Assembly (NCBI RefSeq): GCF_000006565.2
Contig: NC_031471.1
Span: 1,364,001-1,428,000 of the forward strand
Reading direction: 5' to 3'
Source: Toxoplasma gondii ME49
Lineage: Eukaryota; Apicomplexa; Conoidasida; Eucoccidiorida; Sarcocystidae
DNA: 64,000 bases
The notes beneath the pieces are model-generated. The model was not told the origin of the DNA and did no database searches. It saw only the letters and a program-made list of their open reading frames with translations. Position numbers and translations under genes: made by a program. Shown here piece after piece: positions 11,687-23,512 of this stretch; positions within the stretch are counted from its first letter, which is position 1; each line of letters starts with the position of its first letter.

Positions 11687-14600
11687 ATGACTCAGCAGGG
11701 AACTGAACAGCCGCAGGAAGGACGCGGCGTCCACGCAGGCGCTTCCGCCCGACCCGCGTTTCTCTGTGTGAAGAACCGCGACGCGAAGGACGACGGCGTC
11801 TCTCCCGCGTTTCCGCGCGTGACGCTGCCGCTCGGTCTCGGTGAACGGAGTGTATGTACACTCGAAGAGCTACCACTGCCGCACGAGCCCCGCGCCCAGG
11901 ATGCGGCGCTCCTCGCGCACTTGGAGGCCATTTCTCCCACTTTCCACGGCCTGGAGAAGCTGCAGGAGCAGGGCGTGTCTCCGGGACTGTCTCCGCGACA
12001 GTCTCCGGCTCCCGAACGCGCTCTGGGCGAGCAGGAATCCGAGGCCGAGGCGCATTCGCCGTTCTCAGCGTCTCTCTCCTCCAGGGCTCTCGACAGATTC
12101 GCTGCAAGTGGAGCCGCGGAAGGCACCGCTGCGACTCTTTGCTGCGCCCATGCACACTCAGGTCCGCCTGCGAAAGACCCGCCGGTGCATGCGCCCCAGT
12201 CGACTCCACGCTCTGCTGCCTCGAGTCGCAACTCTCCCGCGCCCGCATGCACGCAGGCCTTCTCCTCCTCACGCGCTTTCGAGGGAGAATGCGAAGAGAA
12301 GATGCCGGAAGAGAGACAAGGACCTATTGCCGCGAGCGCCGGAGTTGCAGAGAACTCGCAGCCGCCAGAGAGCGAAGATCTTCGCTGCGAGTCCTCCTTC
12401 GGCTTGACTGAGAGCTCGGATCACAGACACGCGGCTCGCGTCTCGCCGGATCTCTCTCCGGCTGTCTCCTGCGAGTTAGAACAAGGGAGGAGTTCCTGCT
12501 GCCTCCAAAGAACCATCGACGCACCTAACAGCCTCTCGAGTCTTTTTTTCAAGGAAGAGCCTCGTGAGCTGGTGGGGGCGCGCTCTGACCGAGAGCCTTC
12601 TCTCGCCTCTCTCCTCTCTCCCTCGGAGAGGAACGCTCTACCGTCTCTCCTCTCTCCTCTCGCTCTTGCAGGCGAAGGCGCCGAGGGGCACGGAGGAAAC
12701 CAAGGAGACGGAGGAGATCGAGGAGACTCGGCCACAGTTTGTGAGGGAGAAGACGTATGGAGAGTCTCTCTGAGGCGGCCCTCGGGGCGCGGAGAGAGAG
12801 GGGCGGAAGTATCGATGGAGGTCGAAATGGAGAGCGGAGAAGCGACTTTCTTCGTCGAAAAGACGGAGACTTCTCTCAGCGCCAGCCGCTGTCAACGGAC
12901 GCGGACCCGGTGCCTCTCCGTCTCCAATGTCCCCTTGCACTCGTGGATTTCCACTGGGGGCGCGTCCGTCTCTCCTCGCTCGCAGGCTGCAGACGCTCCG
13001 CCCTCCGCTTCTCTGCAGCTCCAACTCGAAGGCACGGCCTCTGCCCTCCCTCCTCCGTCGTGCGCAGCCGCACTGGCTGCCTCTCTCTGTGCGTCCCAGC
13101 CGCGAGATCTTCAGGAGGAAGCTGCAGAGCCCGATGCTCTCTTGCATCGCGCCACCTGTCTCCTCTCTCCGCGGGCCTGTCTCGCTCGATGCAAGACCAC
13201 AGAGATACCGAGCTTCCGCGAGACGCTGCTGTCTCCGAAGTCCCACCTGTCTCCAAAGACCCAGTTGTCGCCGCAAACCGCGTTGTCTCCGAAGGCCCAG
13301 CTGTCTCCGCGAACTGTTCTGTCGCCGCAGACCGTGTTGTCTCCGAAGGCCCAGCTGTCTCTGCAAACCGTGAAAGATCGCCCTCCAACCGGAGAGTGTC
13401 TTTCCTTGCGCGAGGGGTCTTCGGGATCGAATGGTGTCGAGTGCGTTTCGGAGCCGTTCTTCTTCCAAGAAGAGAGAACCGACAGTCTTGGATCAAGAGT
13501 TCCAGAGAGTTCTGGAGGCAGAAGCAGTTTTTCGACTGGCGAGACGTTCCGTCGACCTGGGTGGCTTCGGGGAGACACCGCGTCTCCACGGTCGGCCTCT
13601 TCGCGGTCGCCGCGCAACACGGTGGGGTCGGCGCTGCGCCCGCGGTCGGCGTCGCCGTGGGCGGAGCGCGGGCGGCTCTCCGCATCCGAGGAGACACCGA
13701 GGACGGTTTCTCCCCTGGACGCCGCGCCTGCGAGTTCTCAGTCTCCAACTTGCAACAAGGAGGACGGCGCTGGGGCGTCTGTTCGGCGTGTCTCCTCGGC
13801 GCGGCGAGAGGCGAAGGCCTCTCCGTGTGTGGCGTCCGCGCCGAGCGGGCGCCCGCGGCTGATTCTCCTCGACTTGGACAACACATTGATTCCGACGTCC
13901 TGGATCATGGCGCAGTGGAGGTCGAAGCATTGTACGCTGGGGCCTCTCGAGACAGTTGCGGCGATCCGCGCGGCGCTCTGCGAGGCGAAGTTCTTCGAGG
14001 TCCTGGACAGGTTTTTCGCGAGTTTGCGCGACGAGCGAAGCAGCGGCCAAGTCAGTCAGGTGGTGATCGTGACGAACGCAGGCACGAGGACTGTGGAGAA
14101 CTTCTACCTCCAGTTCTGTCTCCCCGAACTCGGCGAGTTGTGCGCCCGCGAGCAGGTGTACATACACTCCACGGAACACGTTGTCAAGCGCCTAGGTCCC
14201 GTCCCGTCGATCACCGACGAAGAGGCCTACCGCGAGTTCTACACCACAACGAAGGTGAGGCGCCTCGCGGTTGTCGCGGTGGGTTCGACTTTTCTCGCCC
14301 ACTCTCTGCTCTTGAGTTTCAGGTGGACTCGACGCGATCACCCACGGACGCTGTTCAGACCTGCTTGGCGTTGCGTCTACGCCGTTTGCTCAAATGTCTC
14401 TGTTGATTCCTGGTGTTCACCGGGTGTACGCCCACCTCAAACCTCCTCCTCTTCGCACTCCCTTGTCTGGGCTCGTGGACGACTGTCGGCAAAGACACTT
14501 TGCAGTCTCAGTCTGCGTCGCCGTCTCAGTCTGCATCGCCGTCTCGAAGACATGTTTAGCACGAACGAGGGAAAGTCGCAAGTTTTCGCGAAAAAATCAC

Positions 14601-16139
14601 TCCTATCAAATTGAGACAAAGTACATCGTTTACTCAAGTTTCTGAAAACAGAACTCCCGTCGCTCGTTCTCTGCTCACTGCTTCTCTCGCTCCCTGAATT
14701 CGCGCCGCGGATCTCTGGCCTGAGTGCAGTGTCCTACCCTGCGCATGTTTGCGTTCTGCATGTCTCCCAGTTCCTCAGTGCACACCACCACACGTTCATT
14801 GTGTTTGCTGCGCAACAACGCGCCAGTGGTGGAGTTTCTCTCCCAACGCTTTTCTCTCTTCTGTGTTCAGTACCACGAATTCGACTTCGTTCTCCAGCGG
14901 TACATCCACGGCCTGCGGCGAGAGCACGGGGCGCTGCGTCGCCAGCAGCTGGCTGTCCACCGGAGAATGCGGGTGGCTCGGCGGCGCGAGCAAACTGAGC
15001 ATAAGCCGAACGCTTCGTCGGCGGCGCTAGACAGCCGAGACAGTCGACCTGAGTCCCCGCAGTCTTGTCCTCGGCCACTGTGCGCGAGGACAGAGTCGCA
15101 GACTGTGGGGTCTTCGCCAACTCCAGGCGCATCCCCCCCTTCACCCTTTCCTTTGTCTCCGCTCTCGACGGCTTCTCGCGCGAAGGAGGAAGTCTCCTCT
15201 GACAGCGAGACGGAGTCGACGGAGGAGACGACGTCGTCGTCGGGAGAAGAGCAGGAGCAGGGACGTTCTGCGCAGCCGTCCGCGGCGTTCCCCGGGGATT
15301 GGCGGTTCGACCTCTTGAGCGCGGGCGACCAGGCCTGCGAGATCATGGCCGCCTGCCGCGTTGCACACCAGGCCGGCGACGAGGTGATTCGCCTGGCCAA
15401 GTTGCTGTACTTGAACGACCCAGAAGACCCGCGGTACCTCGCGCAGACGCCAGAACGCTTCGTCGCCCAGCTGCTGGACTTCCAGGACGCGCTGCTTCGG
15501 CTCCTCGACGCCGACGAAGAGACACTCGACATGCAGGGCCAGCCGGAGTGGCGCCCAACTGGCGTCTTCTCCTCCGCAGCTGTCTCCGCACCGTCGCGCT
15601 TCTTCCTTCCGCCTCTCCACTGTCGCGAAGGTCACCTCGAGTACGTCTTCAGTTCCTCGGACGACGAAGAGGAGGTCGAGGAGGAGCAGTGGAGAGAGGC
15701 GCGCCGCAGGAGGCGTCTGCAGAAAGGAGGCTGCGGAGAGGAGGGGACCGAGAAGTCGACGCGGAGAAGCCGCGCAGGAAGAAGCGACGGACGCGAGGCG
15801 GAAGCTGCTCGGAGCCAGGCGGCGGAGTGGACGGAGGAGATGCCGCCACCAGATGCCGAGGAAGAATCGACGCAAGCGACGCCGGTCAAGCGGTCGGGGG
15901 CCGCCACTCAGACGTCTCTCAGATCCCAGGACATGAGCTGTGAAGACGCTGAGACTCCAACCTGGAGCGCCTCTCTCAACAGACAAATATCAACGCCTGC
16001 AACGGGCTCGAGACAGTCAGGCGTCGGCTCGAGGAGACAGCAGAAGCCTTTCCATCCCATCGCCAGTTCCGTGTACTACGCAGACCGCGCGTACAGATCC
16101 GGCCGCCCTCTCTCCCAGGCGTTCGCCGCCGAGCGTTAA
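11687..16139 (+). CDS. HAD-superfamily protein with long low-complexity N-terminus
   Basis: Two exons, 11687-14254 and 14871-16139 (donor AAG|GTGAGG, acceptor TGTTCAG|TAC, phase 0), give 1,278 aa. The open frame runs upstream to 11171 but its first ATG is at 11687 (MTQQGTEQ). Residues 1 to about 720 are Ser/Pro/Glu-rich disorder with a six-residue LSP[KQ]xx repeat (about 13228-13370). The HAD core follows: motif I LDLDNTLIPT with nucleophile and acid Asp729/Asp731, motif II VIVTNAG with Thr796, a candidate motif III Lys in VVKRLG, and after a charged insertion of about 150 aa motif IV as SAGDQACE (Asp1009). The DLDNTLIP.SW signature suggests an uncharacterised protist/plant phosphatase-like HAD branch. 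The C-terminus is acidic then basic. The substrate cannot be told from sequence. Exon structure is well supported; the enzymatic role is inference. Confidence 0.8.
11848..11863. repeat. Exonic palindrome GAGTGTA-TG-TACACTC
   Basis: Seven-bp perfect arms flank a TG centre inside HAD exon 1, where the element encodes SVCTL. It is a member of the dispersed GTGTAYRTACAC family. Confidence 0.75.
13228..13370 (+). repeat. 18-bp coding tandem repeat (LSPKxQ hexapeptide)
   Basis: About seven to eight degenerate copies of an 18-nt unit around CTGTCTCCGAAGRCCCAG encode LSPK/QT/A-Q/V repeats in the disordered part of the HAD protein. The Ser-Pro steps resemble sites for proline-directed kinases. Confidence 0.75.
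14156..14167. repeat. Exonic palindrome GTGTA-CA-TACAC
   Basis: This lies near the 3' end of HAD exon 1, encoding QVYIHS within the conserved HAD core, so here the palindrome lies in constrained protein sequence. Confidence 0.6.
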
Positions 16140-19011
16140 GAAGGTGACGGCGCCGAGGCTCTGCGGCGCCGCGTCGCAGACCGAGAGAAGGCCAAAAAAA
16201 GAGACCGAGGAAACGAAAAAGTCCAAGAAGTAGCTGCAGAAGGCACGCAGGACGGAACGGGGAAGAAGACAGAGAAGGAGGAGAAGACTGTGGTTCACTA
16301 GAAGGAGTAAACACTGAGAAGAAGTACCCTTTGCTATTGAGAAACGTTGTCAACTGGATGGTTCGGATGCGGTGGCGACGATGGGCTAGGGAGAAGAGAA
16401 GGGACGGGATGCGGCGAGCATGAGACACGGCGAGGAAACCACGGTTCTCTTTGCAGACGAGGAGGTCGGGATGCGAGGACGCGTTCGGCGAGAAGGTCGC
16501 AGCCGACGAGGAACGCAGCGTCTCCTTCTGAGTTACCGCGCGGACGAAGCCATTGAGGTCAGGAGCGAAAAGAAGGCGATCGCGGTCCTCTCTGACGACG
16601 ACGAGGCGATGGGCTTGGAGACCGAGAACGAGGACGCTGTCTGTACACCCTGGGGACCGGTGCGAGGTCTCTGCATACAGACATTTCTCGCCTGTCCCAC
16701 TTTCCCCCGCGACACACAAAGAGAAGCAGCGTCTGGATCGCAGTTGCTCGCAGTCGGAGTCGCTGTTCTCAGGCGGCGCGGTTCTTCCTTTTCTTCCCTC
16801 TGGCCTCACTTCATGGCTCTCGTCCTCGCGCTCTCCGCAGGGTCAGAGTCTCGAGTGGACTCCCTCGAGCTACGCGTCTCCGTCGGCGCTCCGCTTGTCC
16901 TTCTGCTCGGTCCCTCTGACTCTTCTTCACACGGAGTGGAGACAATGTTTCGAGATTGTCGAGGGAAGAACCTGCGAGAAAACAGAAACGAAAGTCCCAT
17001 AGTTAACGTCTTTTCCTTCTGTGGTTTCATATTTTCTCGGGGTATTGTTTTCTCGAAGATGCGTCTGTCAGAAACCGCGACAGATCACGAGCAGACCTGT
17101 TTCACCGCACCTCAGGGGATGCTGCGGTGTACATACTGCACCTGCTCTCTCGCTGTGCAGCCTCCCGCGATCTTCGAGTTGTGTATCATATACGTTTCAG
17201 AGTGGGAGAAGGAGTCAGAGACAGTTCTGTCTCTGTACACAGCGAGGTTCAGAGGGCCTTCCGGCTGCTCTGTGCATGCAGAAGAAAAGGGTATCTTTCC
17301 AAGGGCCGAGAGTCGCCGCGTTCGACGTCTCGAGCGCAGATTTTTGGGATTTTTTCCGGAGACTTTTCAGTTTTTTCGCGATCGCGAAGGGCCTTTGTTT
17401 TTGCGAGAGCGAAGCGCGCGCGTGCGAGAGGTGTCAGCCCAAGGGGCGCTGCGTGTCTTGTCAAAACTGATTTTCTTGTCACATTCACTTGGCTAGCCCA
17501 GAGTGTTTCTGTCTGTTCGTCTCAGAGGGAATGAAAGAGAGAACGAGAGCGGCGCTCAACTCGCGAGGCGACCTCTTTCTTGTCAATACATCGCGCTCCG
17601 AGTCAGGCAACAACGCGAGAGTTCAAGCGTCCTAGCATTATGCCAGTGGCAGCCGCACCCTCCAGCGTCCATCCCAAATCGCCATACATAAACGATGTGC
17701 ATGTGCATGCGTCTCTCCATCTCTTCTTACAAGTCCGCCACACACATATGCAAGTTGACTCAAAACTGGGCAGATGCATCCTTGTGGGGAATGCCTGGCT
17801 CTTGCTTCGGAAACGGAACATTTGATCAGACTCGAGGAACGGCGTCCAGGTGCGTCAGACGCTCTTCGAAAGAGTGGAGCACGAGCCGACGGGGAGGATC
17901 CAGTCCGAAAAAAGAAAGTGAAGTGCTCAAGCGTATTCACCCACGAACGCATCTGCATGCTCAGTATACCGAACTACAAATCGGTACACAAATGTATGCA
18001 TACATGTACATATAAACATATATGTATATATATACATGTATGTATGCATATATATATATATATATATATATATGTAGAGGTATTCGCAGGTGAGTGAGAG
18101 TCGAGAAGAAGAATGGCGCCTCGTTCTCTGGATTTTTCCTTTGGTTGGCATCTTGAGTTTCACGAGTTTCTGTGCTTTGTCACGAAAGAAGAGTCGCGAG
18201 AGTTTCCCGAGGCGTTTTTTCGTTCGCTGCTCTTCGTCAGTGGACATGTCCCTTGTCTTTTTACGAGTTGCTCATCTCGAGTTTGAACGCGGTCGCCAGG
18301 CGGCTCGCGAGAGACACCCCTTCTTCCTGAAATTCCACTTCCGCGAAACTCTGGATGTCTCCGACGCGACGCATGGCTCGGTTCCGAGAATGAACAGTGC
18401 CTGGGCCACTGTTGCAAACGAAGGCCGTTGGGTGTCGTCGAAACTCTTCTCTCGTTCACACAGAAAGCGCGAAAACATATGGAGTAGTTCTCACACGCAC
18501 AATCGCCTCCTTACATCCAAATACATAGGCAAATTCACAGTGAACACGTAGATAAAGCGAATATATATATATATATATAAATGTGAAAATGTATGTTGGC
18601 AAAGACGTCCATGCAGTGAGATGCTTTGGGAGTTTTCTGGGTGTAGCAGAGACATCTGGACGGTTTGCAGGGTGGGGCAAGCACGACGGCTTCGCCGCAA
18701 AAGTCCAAAAGAGCCTTTTTTTAAAAGTGCCTGCGCATGTGACGCACTTCACGAGAAATTGGGAAGAGCTCACTTCAGGCCAACATCTTGTTAGCTGTGC
18801 TTTCTGGGGACTGCCAGATGGACGACGCCTCGTAAATCGAGGGTGGATCGAACGAGAAAAACCGTTATAAAGAGAGAAAGCACTCGCCACTCGACAGCTG
18901 ACGGCTCTGGGTCTCAAAAAGCTCCAAGTCCGGCGTCTGTCCACTTTTTCGGGCCGCCTCCTGCTCTCGCGAAACCGGAGACAGTTGCTGAACAGCAGTC
19001 ACTTTTAAAGA
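16140..19011. other. 3' flank of the HAD gene; no supported gene
   Basis: This probably holds the HAD 3' UTR. An ATG-initiated 358-codon frame (16420-17496, +) and an overlapping 277-codon frame on the other strand (15976-16809) show no recognisable domain. TA microsatellites lie at about 18008-18074 and 18560-18581. Nothing else is recognisable. Confidence 0.5.
18008..18074. repeat. TA microsatellite
   Basis: ACATATATGTATATATATACATG leads into an uninterrupted TA run. Confidence 0.85.
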
Positions 19012-19291
19012 AAGCAGCCGTTCCTTGTTGCACAGAGGGAAACGCCACACTTTGACACGAAACAACTGCACGGGAGAGGCAGCCGAGTGACCTTCGGACT
19101 TCTGGGATGTCAACAAGCGTCTTTCCGAGACCATGGCATCAGACAGAAAATACCAAAGTATCGTGTCTGTACCGTTCCCCATGTGGTGGGCTTCTCAGTC
19201 AGCCTTGAAATCAAACGATTTCCAAAGAGATGTACAAATACTCCTACAGAAAAATACCTGTGAAGAAATATATACACATATACACAAATAC

Positions 19292-19345
<54 letters not shown>

Positions 19346-19929
19346 AGGCTAGCGCACATCCGAGGAAGGCATGTCAGGCGCCCGTTCTGTCTGGTAAGAA
19401 GAGAGTTGTCCAAGTGTGTAGAAGTATCGGTCTCTTCGCAGTTGCCATTGCACAGAGAGATGCTTCTCTTTCGAGAACAGCTCTCGTGTTTTGTTCCAGG
19501 AAAACGCAAACCTCGAGGCTGTGACCGGGTTTATGTTTCTTTCACGACTGAAAAGAGACGGCGACAAACGCGAAAAAAATCCTCTGGCACTCAACGCGGG
19601 ACTCCAGCGACAAAGCAACGGGAGCATGCGTTAGGAAAACACCGAAAAAACAACAAGAGAATCGCGCGCGCGTGCAAGGCAAATCAACAACGGACGACCT
19701 CTCTCCACTGTTCATATCTCGAACGCATCTCTCGTCCAAGCTTCTTATCTCACCCCTCTGCCTCTTCAAAGAACAGGAAGGCTTAGCCGGCTACGTAGCG
19801 TACATATCCATCTATTTGCACACAGATACATATAATACATATACATATGCATACATATATATACATATACTTATATATACATATACATATATATGTATGT
19901 AGATATATGCAGATATATGCAGATATATG

Positions 19930-19973
<44 letters not shown>
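19012..19973. repeat. Left copy of a ~960-bp direct duplication flanking the assembly gap
   Basis: Starting at AAGCAGCCGTTCCTTGTTGC, this block reappears at 20543 (offset 1531, then 1530 after a one-base deletion at the very start of the second copy). The TA tracts of the two copies are also the same (19292-19342 and 20823-20873). It ends in a TA run that goes straight into Ns. It reads as the right end of one contig that overlaps the next contig. Confidence 0.9.
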
Positions 19974-20542
19974 NNNNNNNNNNNNNNNNNNNNNNNNNNN
20001 NNNNNNNNNNNNNNNNNNNNNNNNNNNNNNNNNNNNNNNNNNNNNNNNNNNNNNNNNNNNNNNNNNNNNNNNNNNNNNNNNNNNNNNNNNNNNNNNNNNN
20101 NNNNNNNNNNNNNNNNNNNNNNNNNNNNNNNNNNNNNNNNNNNNNNNNNNNNNNNNNNNNNNNNNNNNNNNNNNNNNNNNNNNNNNNNNNNNNNNNNNNN
20201 NNNNNNNNNNNNNNNNNNNNNNNNNNNNNNNNNNNNNNNNNNNNNNNNNNNNNNNNNNNNNNNNNNNNNNNNNNNNNNNNNNNNNNNNNNNNNNNNNNNN
20301 NNNNNNNNNNNNNNNNNNNNNNNNNNNNNNNNNNNNNNNNNNNNNNNNNNNNNNNNNNNNNNNNNNNNNNNNNNNNNNNNNNNNNNNNNNNNNNNNNNNN
20401 NNNNNNNNNNNNNNNNNNNNNNNNNNNNNNNNNNNNNNNNNNNNNNNNNNNNNNNNNNNNNNNNNNNNNNNNNNNNNNNNNNNNNNNNNNNNNNNNNNNN
20501 NNNNNNNNNNNNNNNNNNNNNNNNNNNNNNNNNNNNNNNNNN
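19974..20542. other. Assembly gap (569 Ns)
   Basis: A run of N entered from a TA microsatellite on the left and left into duplicated sequence on the right. Frames reported through it are meaningless. Confidence 0.99.
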
Positions 20543-20821
20543 AAGCAGCCGTTCCTTGTTGCCAGAGGGAAACGCCACACTTTGACACGAAACAACTGCA
20601 CGGGAGAGGCAGCCGAGTGACCTTCGGACTTCTGGGATGTCAACAAGCGTCTTTCCGAGACCATGGCATCAGACAGAAAATACCAAAGTATCGTGTCTGT
20701 ACCGTTCCCCATGTGGTGGGCTTCTCAGTCAGCCTTGAAATCAAACGATTTCCAAAGAGATGTACAAATACTCCTACAGAAAAATACCTGTGAAGAAATA
20801 TATACACATATACACAAATAC

Positions 20822-20875
<54 letters not shown>

Positions 20876-21459
20876 AGGCTAGCGCACATCCGAGGAAGGC
20901 ATGTCAGGCGCCCGTTCTGTCTGGTAAGAAGAGAGTTGTCCAAGTGTGTAGAAGTATCGGTCTCTTCGCAGTTGCCATTGCACAGAGAGATGCTTCTCTT
21001 TCGAGAACAGCTCTCGTGTTTTGTTCCAGGAAAACGCAAACCTCGAGGCTGTGACCGGGTTTATGTTTCTTTCACGACTGAAAAGAGACGGCGACAAACG
21101 CGAAAAAAATCCTCTGGCACTCAACGCGGGACTCCAGCGACAAAGCAACGGGAGCATGCGTTAGGAAAACACCGAAAAAACAACAAGAGAATCGCGCGCG
21201 CGTGCAAGGCAAATCAACAACGGACGACCTCTCTCCACTGTTCATATCTCGAACGCATCTCTCGTCCAAGCTTCTTATCTCACCCCTCTGCCTCTTCAAA
21301 GAACAGGAAGGCTTAGCCGGCTACGTAGCGTACATATCCATCTATTTGCACACAGATACATATAATACATATACATATGCATACATATATATACATATAC
21401 TTATATATACATATACATATATATGTATGTAGATATATGCAGATATATGCAGATATATG

Positions 21460-21494
<35 letters not shown>
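20543..21494. repeat. Right copy of the gap-flanking duplication
   Basis: This is essentially identical to 19012-19973, including both TA tracts, and then continues into unique sequence (CATCCACCCCATCGC from 21495). Near-perfect identity, with the only clear indel at the contig edge, favours an unmerged overlap over a true recent duplication. Confidence 0.9.
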
Positions 21495-21499
<5 letters not shown>

Positions 21500-21901
21500 C
21501 ACCCCATCGCCGCTTCGGTCCATTGACATCGTGAGACTCTGTAGATCACATGTGGACCTTCGTGCGTTGAAGAAACGGGAGGTTGTTCACGGCGAAATTC
21601 GCGTTTTTTGTACGTCCTAGGCCCCGTATGTGGGTTAACAACTCGCGTGCTGCGGCTCGAGCTTGACTTTCAGTGTCGCGTCTTTGCCTCCTGTGGACTG
21701 TGTCTGCCTCCGTGTCTGTCCACTGGATTTCTCTCTCGTGCTCACTCCAGAAGGCCTCTCGCTTCCTGCGCATGTCCGTTCACCGGCTTTCCTCTGTCTG
21801 TTCCGCCTTGGCTCCCCTCGGTCTCTCTCTGCTCTCGTCGTTGGCCCTTCCTCACTTGCGAAGAGCTTGTTTTTCCTCCTCTGAGGGCGCACCTCGTTCC
21901 T

Positions 21902-23512
21902 TCAGTCTCTCTCTGTGCATGTCCTTGTCTCCTTCCACCTTCTCGTCTCAGACCGTGTTGCGCCCAGACTTTCCTCGCCGCTGTCGACCTCCGAGACTTC
22001 CGGCTTCGCGTCTCCATGTCGCTCGGCGAGGAGGAGAGCAGCCAAAGTTCCACCGGAAAAAACAGCGACTGCGAGAGCTGTCAGACAGACGACCGGAACG
22101 AAGTGGGCAAGGAAGCCGACAGGCACCTGGAGATACAGCCCGTCTGTCTCTTGTGTGTTTGTTCCGCTTTCTGAAGTCTCCGTCTCCGCGGTGGAGGATG
22201 GAAGTTCTCTTCTCTCTTCTGCTCTCGCCTTGCCTACCTCCCTCGCCACAGTAGCCTCGAAGACCAAGGAAACAACACAGAGCTCGCCTTCACACGCCAC
22301 ACTTGTCAGCTGCTCATCCGCCCCCTCCTGCTCTTCTGTCTTCTCCTCTCCCTCTCGTCCTTTCTTCTCTTTATGCTTTGCTTTTTCCTCTCGTTCCTCT
22401 CCTTCGTTCCGCGTCGCTCTCTCCTCTTCTTCGCCCGGCGGCTGTCGACAGTGGACGCGAACGCGAGGAGGCGACAGAACGTGGTGGGTGTGACCTGCAC
22501 AGCTCGCACATGCAGCGTCGTAGCGGAGGTGGAACGGGAGACTGAAGGCGAGAGACGCCGCGTAGATCTCTTCCGAGGCCTCTGCTGTCTCTGCTCCGCC
22601 TTTCCGCGCCTCTTGACAAGAGTCGCCCGCGGGAGAAGAACACAAAACGTCCTCTTCAGGACGCCTGCGGAGAAACACCGGCGCCAGCGTCTTCTGCCTC
22701 GTCCGAGTGTACGGGGAGAGGACGGGGGAAAAGACAGGGAGTTCGACGTCTACAAAGTCCTCGAGAACTTGGGTCGAGATTCGCGGTGACAGCCGCTCGG
22801 AAGGAGACAGAGAGTCCCCGGACCGAGAAGCATCCTCGTTCGCGTCGATCCCCAACTCCCATGTCTGGTCTGGGTCCACGTAGACGACGTTCTTCAAGGT
22901 GTACGTACACTCGACGTGGCAGGCGAGTGGGGGAAGTCGTTCGCTCGCTTTCTCCGTCTCGCCAGGAGCGGAGGGAGAGCAGGCGCGCTCGGTCGGCTCC
23001 ATCCCGCTACCTCTGCATTTGCGTTTCTGTCCTCGCAGAAGAATCTCGACGCGCGTCACCATCTCGCGGTGAGACCCCTCGCCTTGCAAGGAGCTCTCTG
23101 CCTGCGCATGCACAGACTGCCCGGAAGGCAGCGTGGCGACGGCGCGGCGCGAACGCGAAGCAGAGATGGAAGAAGGACGCTCTGCCGCCGTCGCGGTTTC
23201 GTGTAGGCGCTCCGCGTCCGCAAATAGGCATCCGCTTTTTTCTTGCGTTAGAAGGAGAGAGAGAAGCGCGAGGCAGAGAGTGACAGAGACAGCCAGCGGA
23301 GGAACTCGAGAAGGCACAGAGCTATTTGGAGCTCGCAGCGGGGAACACCGTCTCAGCTTCTGGGCGGGTGGGGGAGAAAGGATTGGAGTTTCTCGCTGCA
23401 GACAGTCCATTCGGGAGGAGAGCCAAGGGACAGACGAACCGGAGAGATGAGAAGAACAGCCAGCGGAGGGAGACCTCGAAGAAGAGACGGAGGAACGCCG
23501 CCTTCTCTTCAT
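21902..23512 (-). CDS. PIG-X/Pbn1-like GPI mannosyltransferase I subunit
   Basis: Single-exon frame of 536 aa from ATG at 23512. An N-terminal hydrophobic segment (VTLCLALLSLLLT, about residues 75-90) could be a signal anchor. The lumenal part has a CHVECTYTLKNVVYVDPDQ segment, matching the usual YVDP region, then SLPFHLRYDAAC and a PPRVRVHC segment, matching the hallmark HLRY...LP.P.V...C of the PIG-X/PBN1 family. After an acidic/basic insertion comes LYLQVPVGFLAHFVPVVCL followed by a C-terminal transmembrane helix (about residues 470-500), the typical VPVG.L.H.P.V + TM ending. In known systems PIG-X stabilises PIG-M, which adds the first mannose to GPI precursors in the ER; GPI anchors are central to coccidian surface antigens. 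The charged insertions and a roughly 40-residue tail after the TM are unusual. Family call rests on motif recognition, not alignment. Confidence 0.65.
   Translation of the reverse strand: MKRRRRSSVSSSRSPSAGCSSHLSGSSVPWLSSRMDCLQRETPILSPPPAQKLRRCSPLRAPNSSVPSRVPPLAVSVTLCLALLSLLLTQEKSGCLFADAERLHETATAAERPSSISASRSRRAVATLPSGQSVHAQAESSLQGEGSHREMVTRVEILLRGQKRKCRGSGMEPTERACSPSAPGETEKASERLPPLACHVECTYTLKNVVYVDPDQTWELGIDANEDASRSGDSLSPSERLSPRISTQVLEDFVDVELPVFSPVLSPYTRTRQKTLAPVFLRRRPEEDVLCSSPAGDSCQEARKGGAETAEASEEIYAASLAFSLPFHLRYDAACASCAGHTHHVLSPPRVRVHCRQPPGEEEERATRNEGEEREEKAKHKEKKGREGEEKTEEQEGADEQLTSVACEGELCVVSLVFEATVAREVGKARAEERRELPSSTAETETSESGTNTQETDGLYLQVPVGFLAHFVPVVCLTALAVAVFSGGTLAALLLAERHGDAKPEVSEVDSGEESLGATRSETRRWKETRTCTERD
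22899..22910. repeat. Exonic palindrome GTGTACGTACAC
   Basis: This perfect 12-bp palindrome lies inside the PIG-X-like frame, encoding CTYTL on the minus strand. It has the same core as the 30-bp palindrome at 10760-10789. Confidence 0.8.

Noticed and set aside
16420..17496. ATG-initiated 358-codon frame (+) downstream of the HAD gene
   Set aside because: No domain, no splice support, compositional pattern like UTR or intergenic DNA, and a comparably long frame overlaps on the other strand.
19783..20793. Frames reading across the N gap and TA tracts
   Set aside because: Artefacts of Ns and Tyr-Ile dinucleotide-repeat translation.
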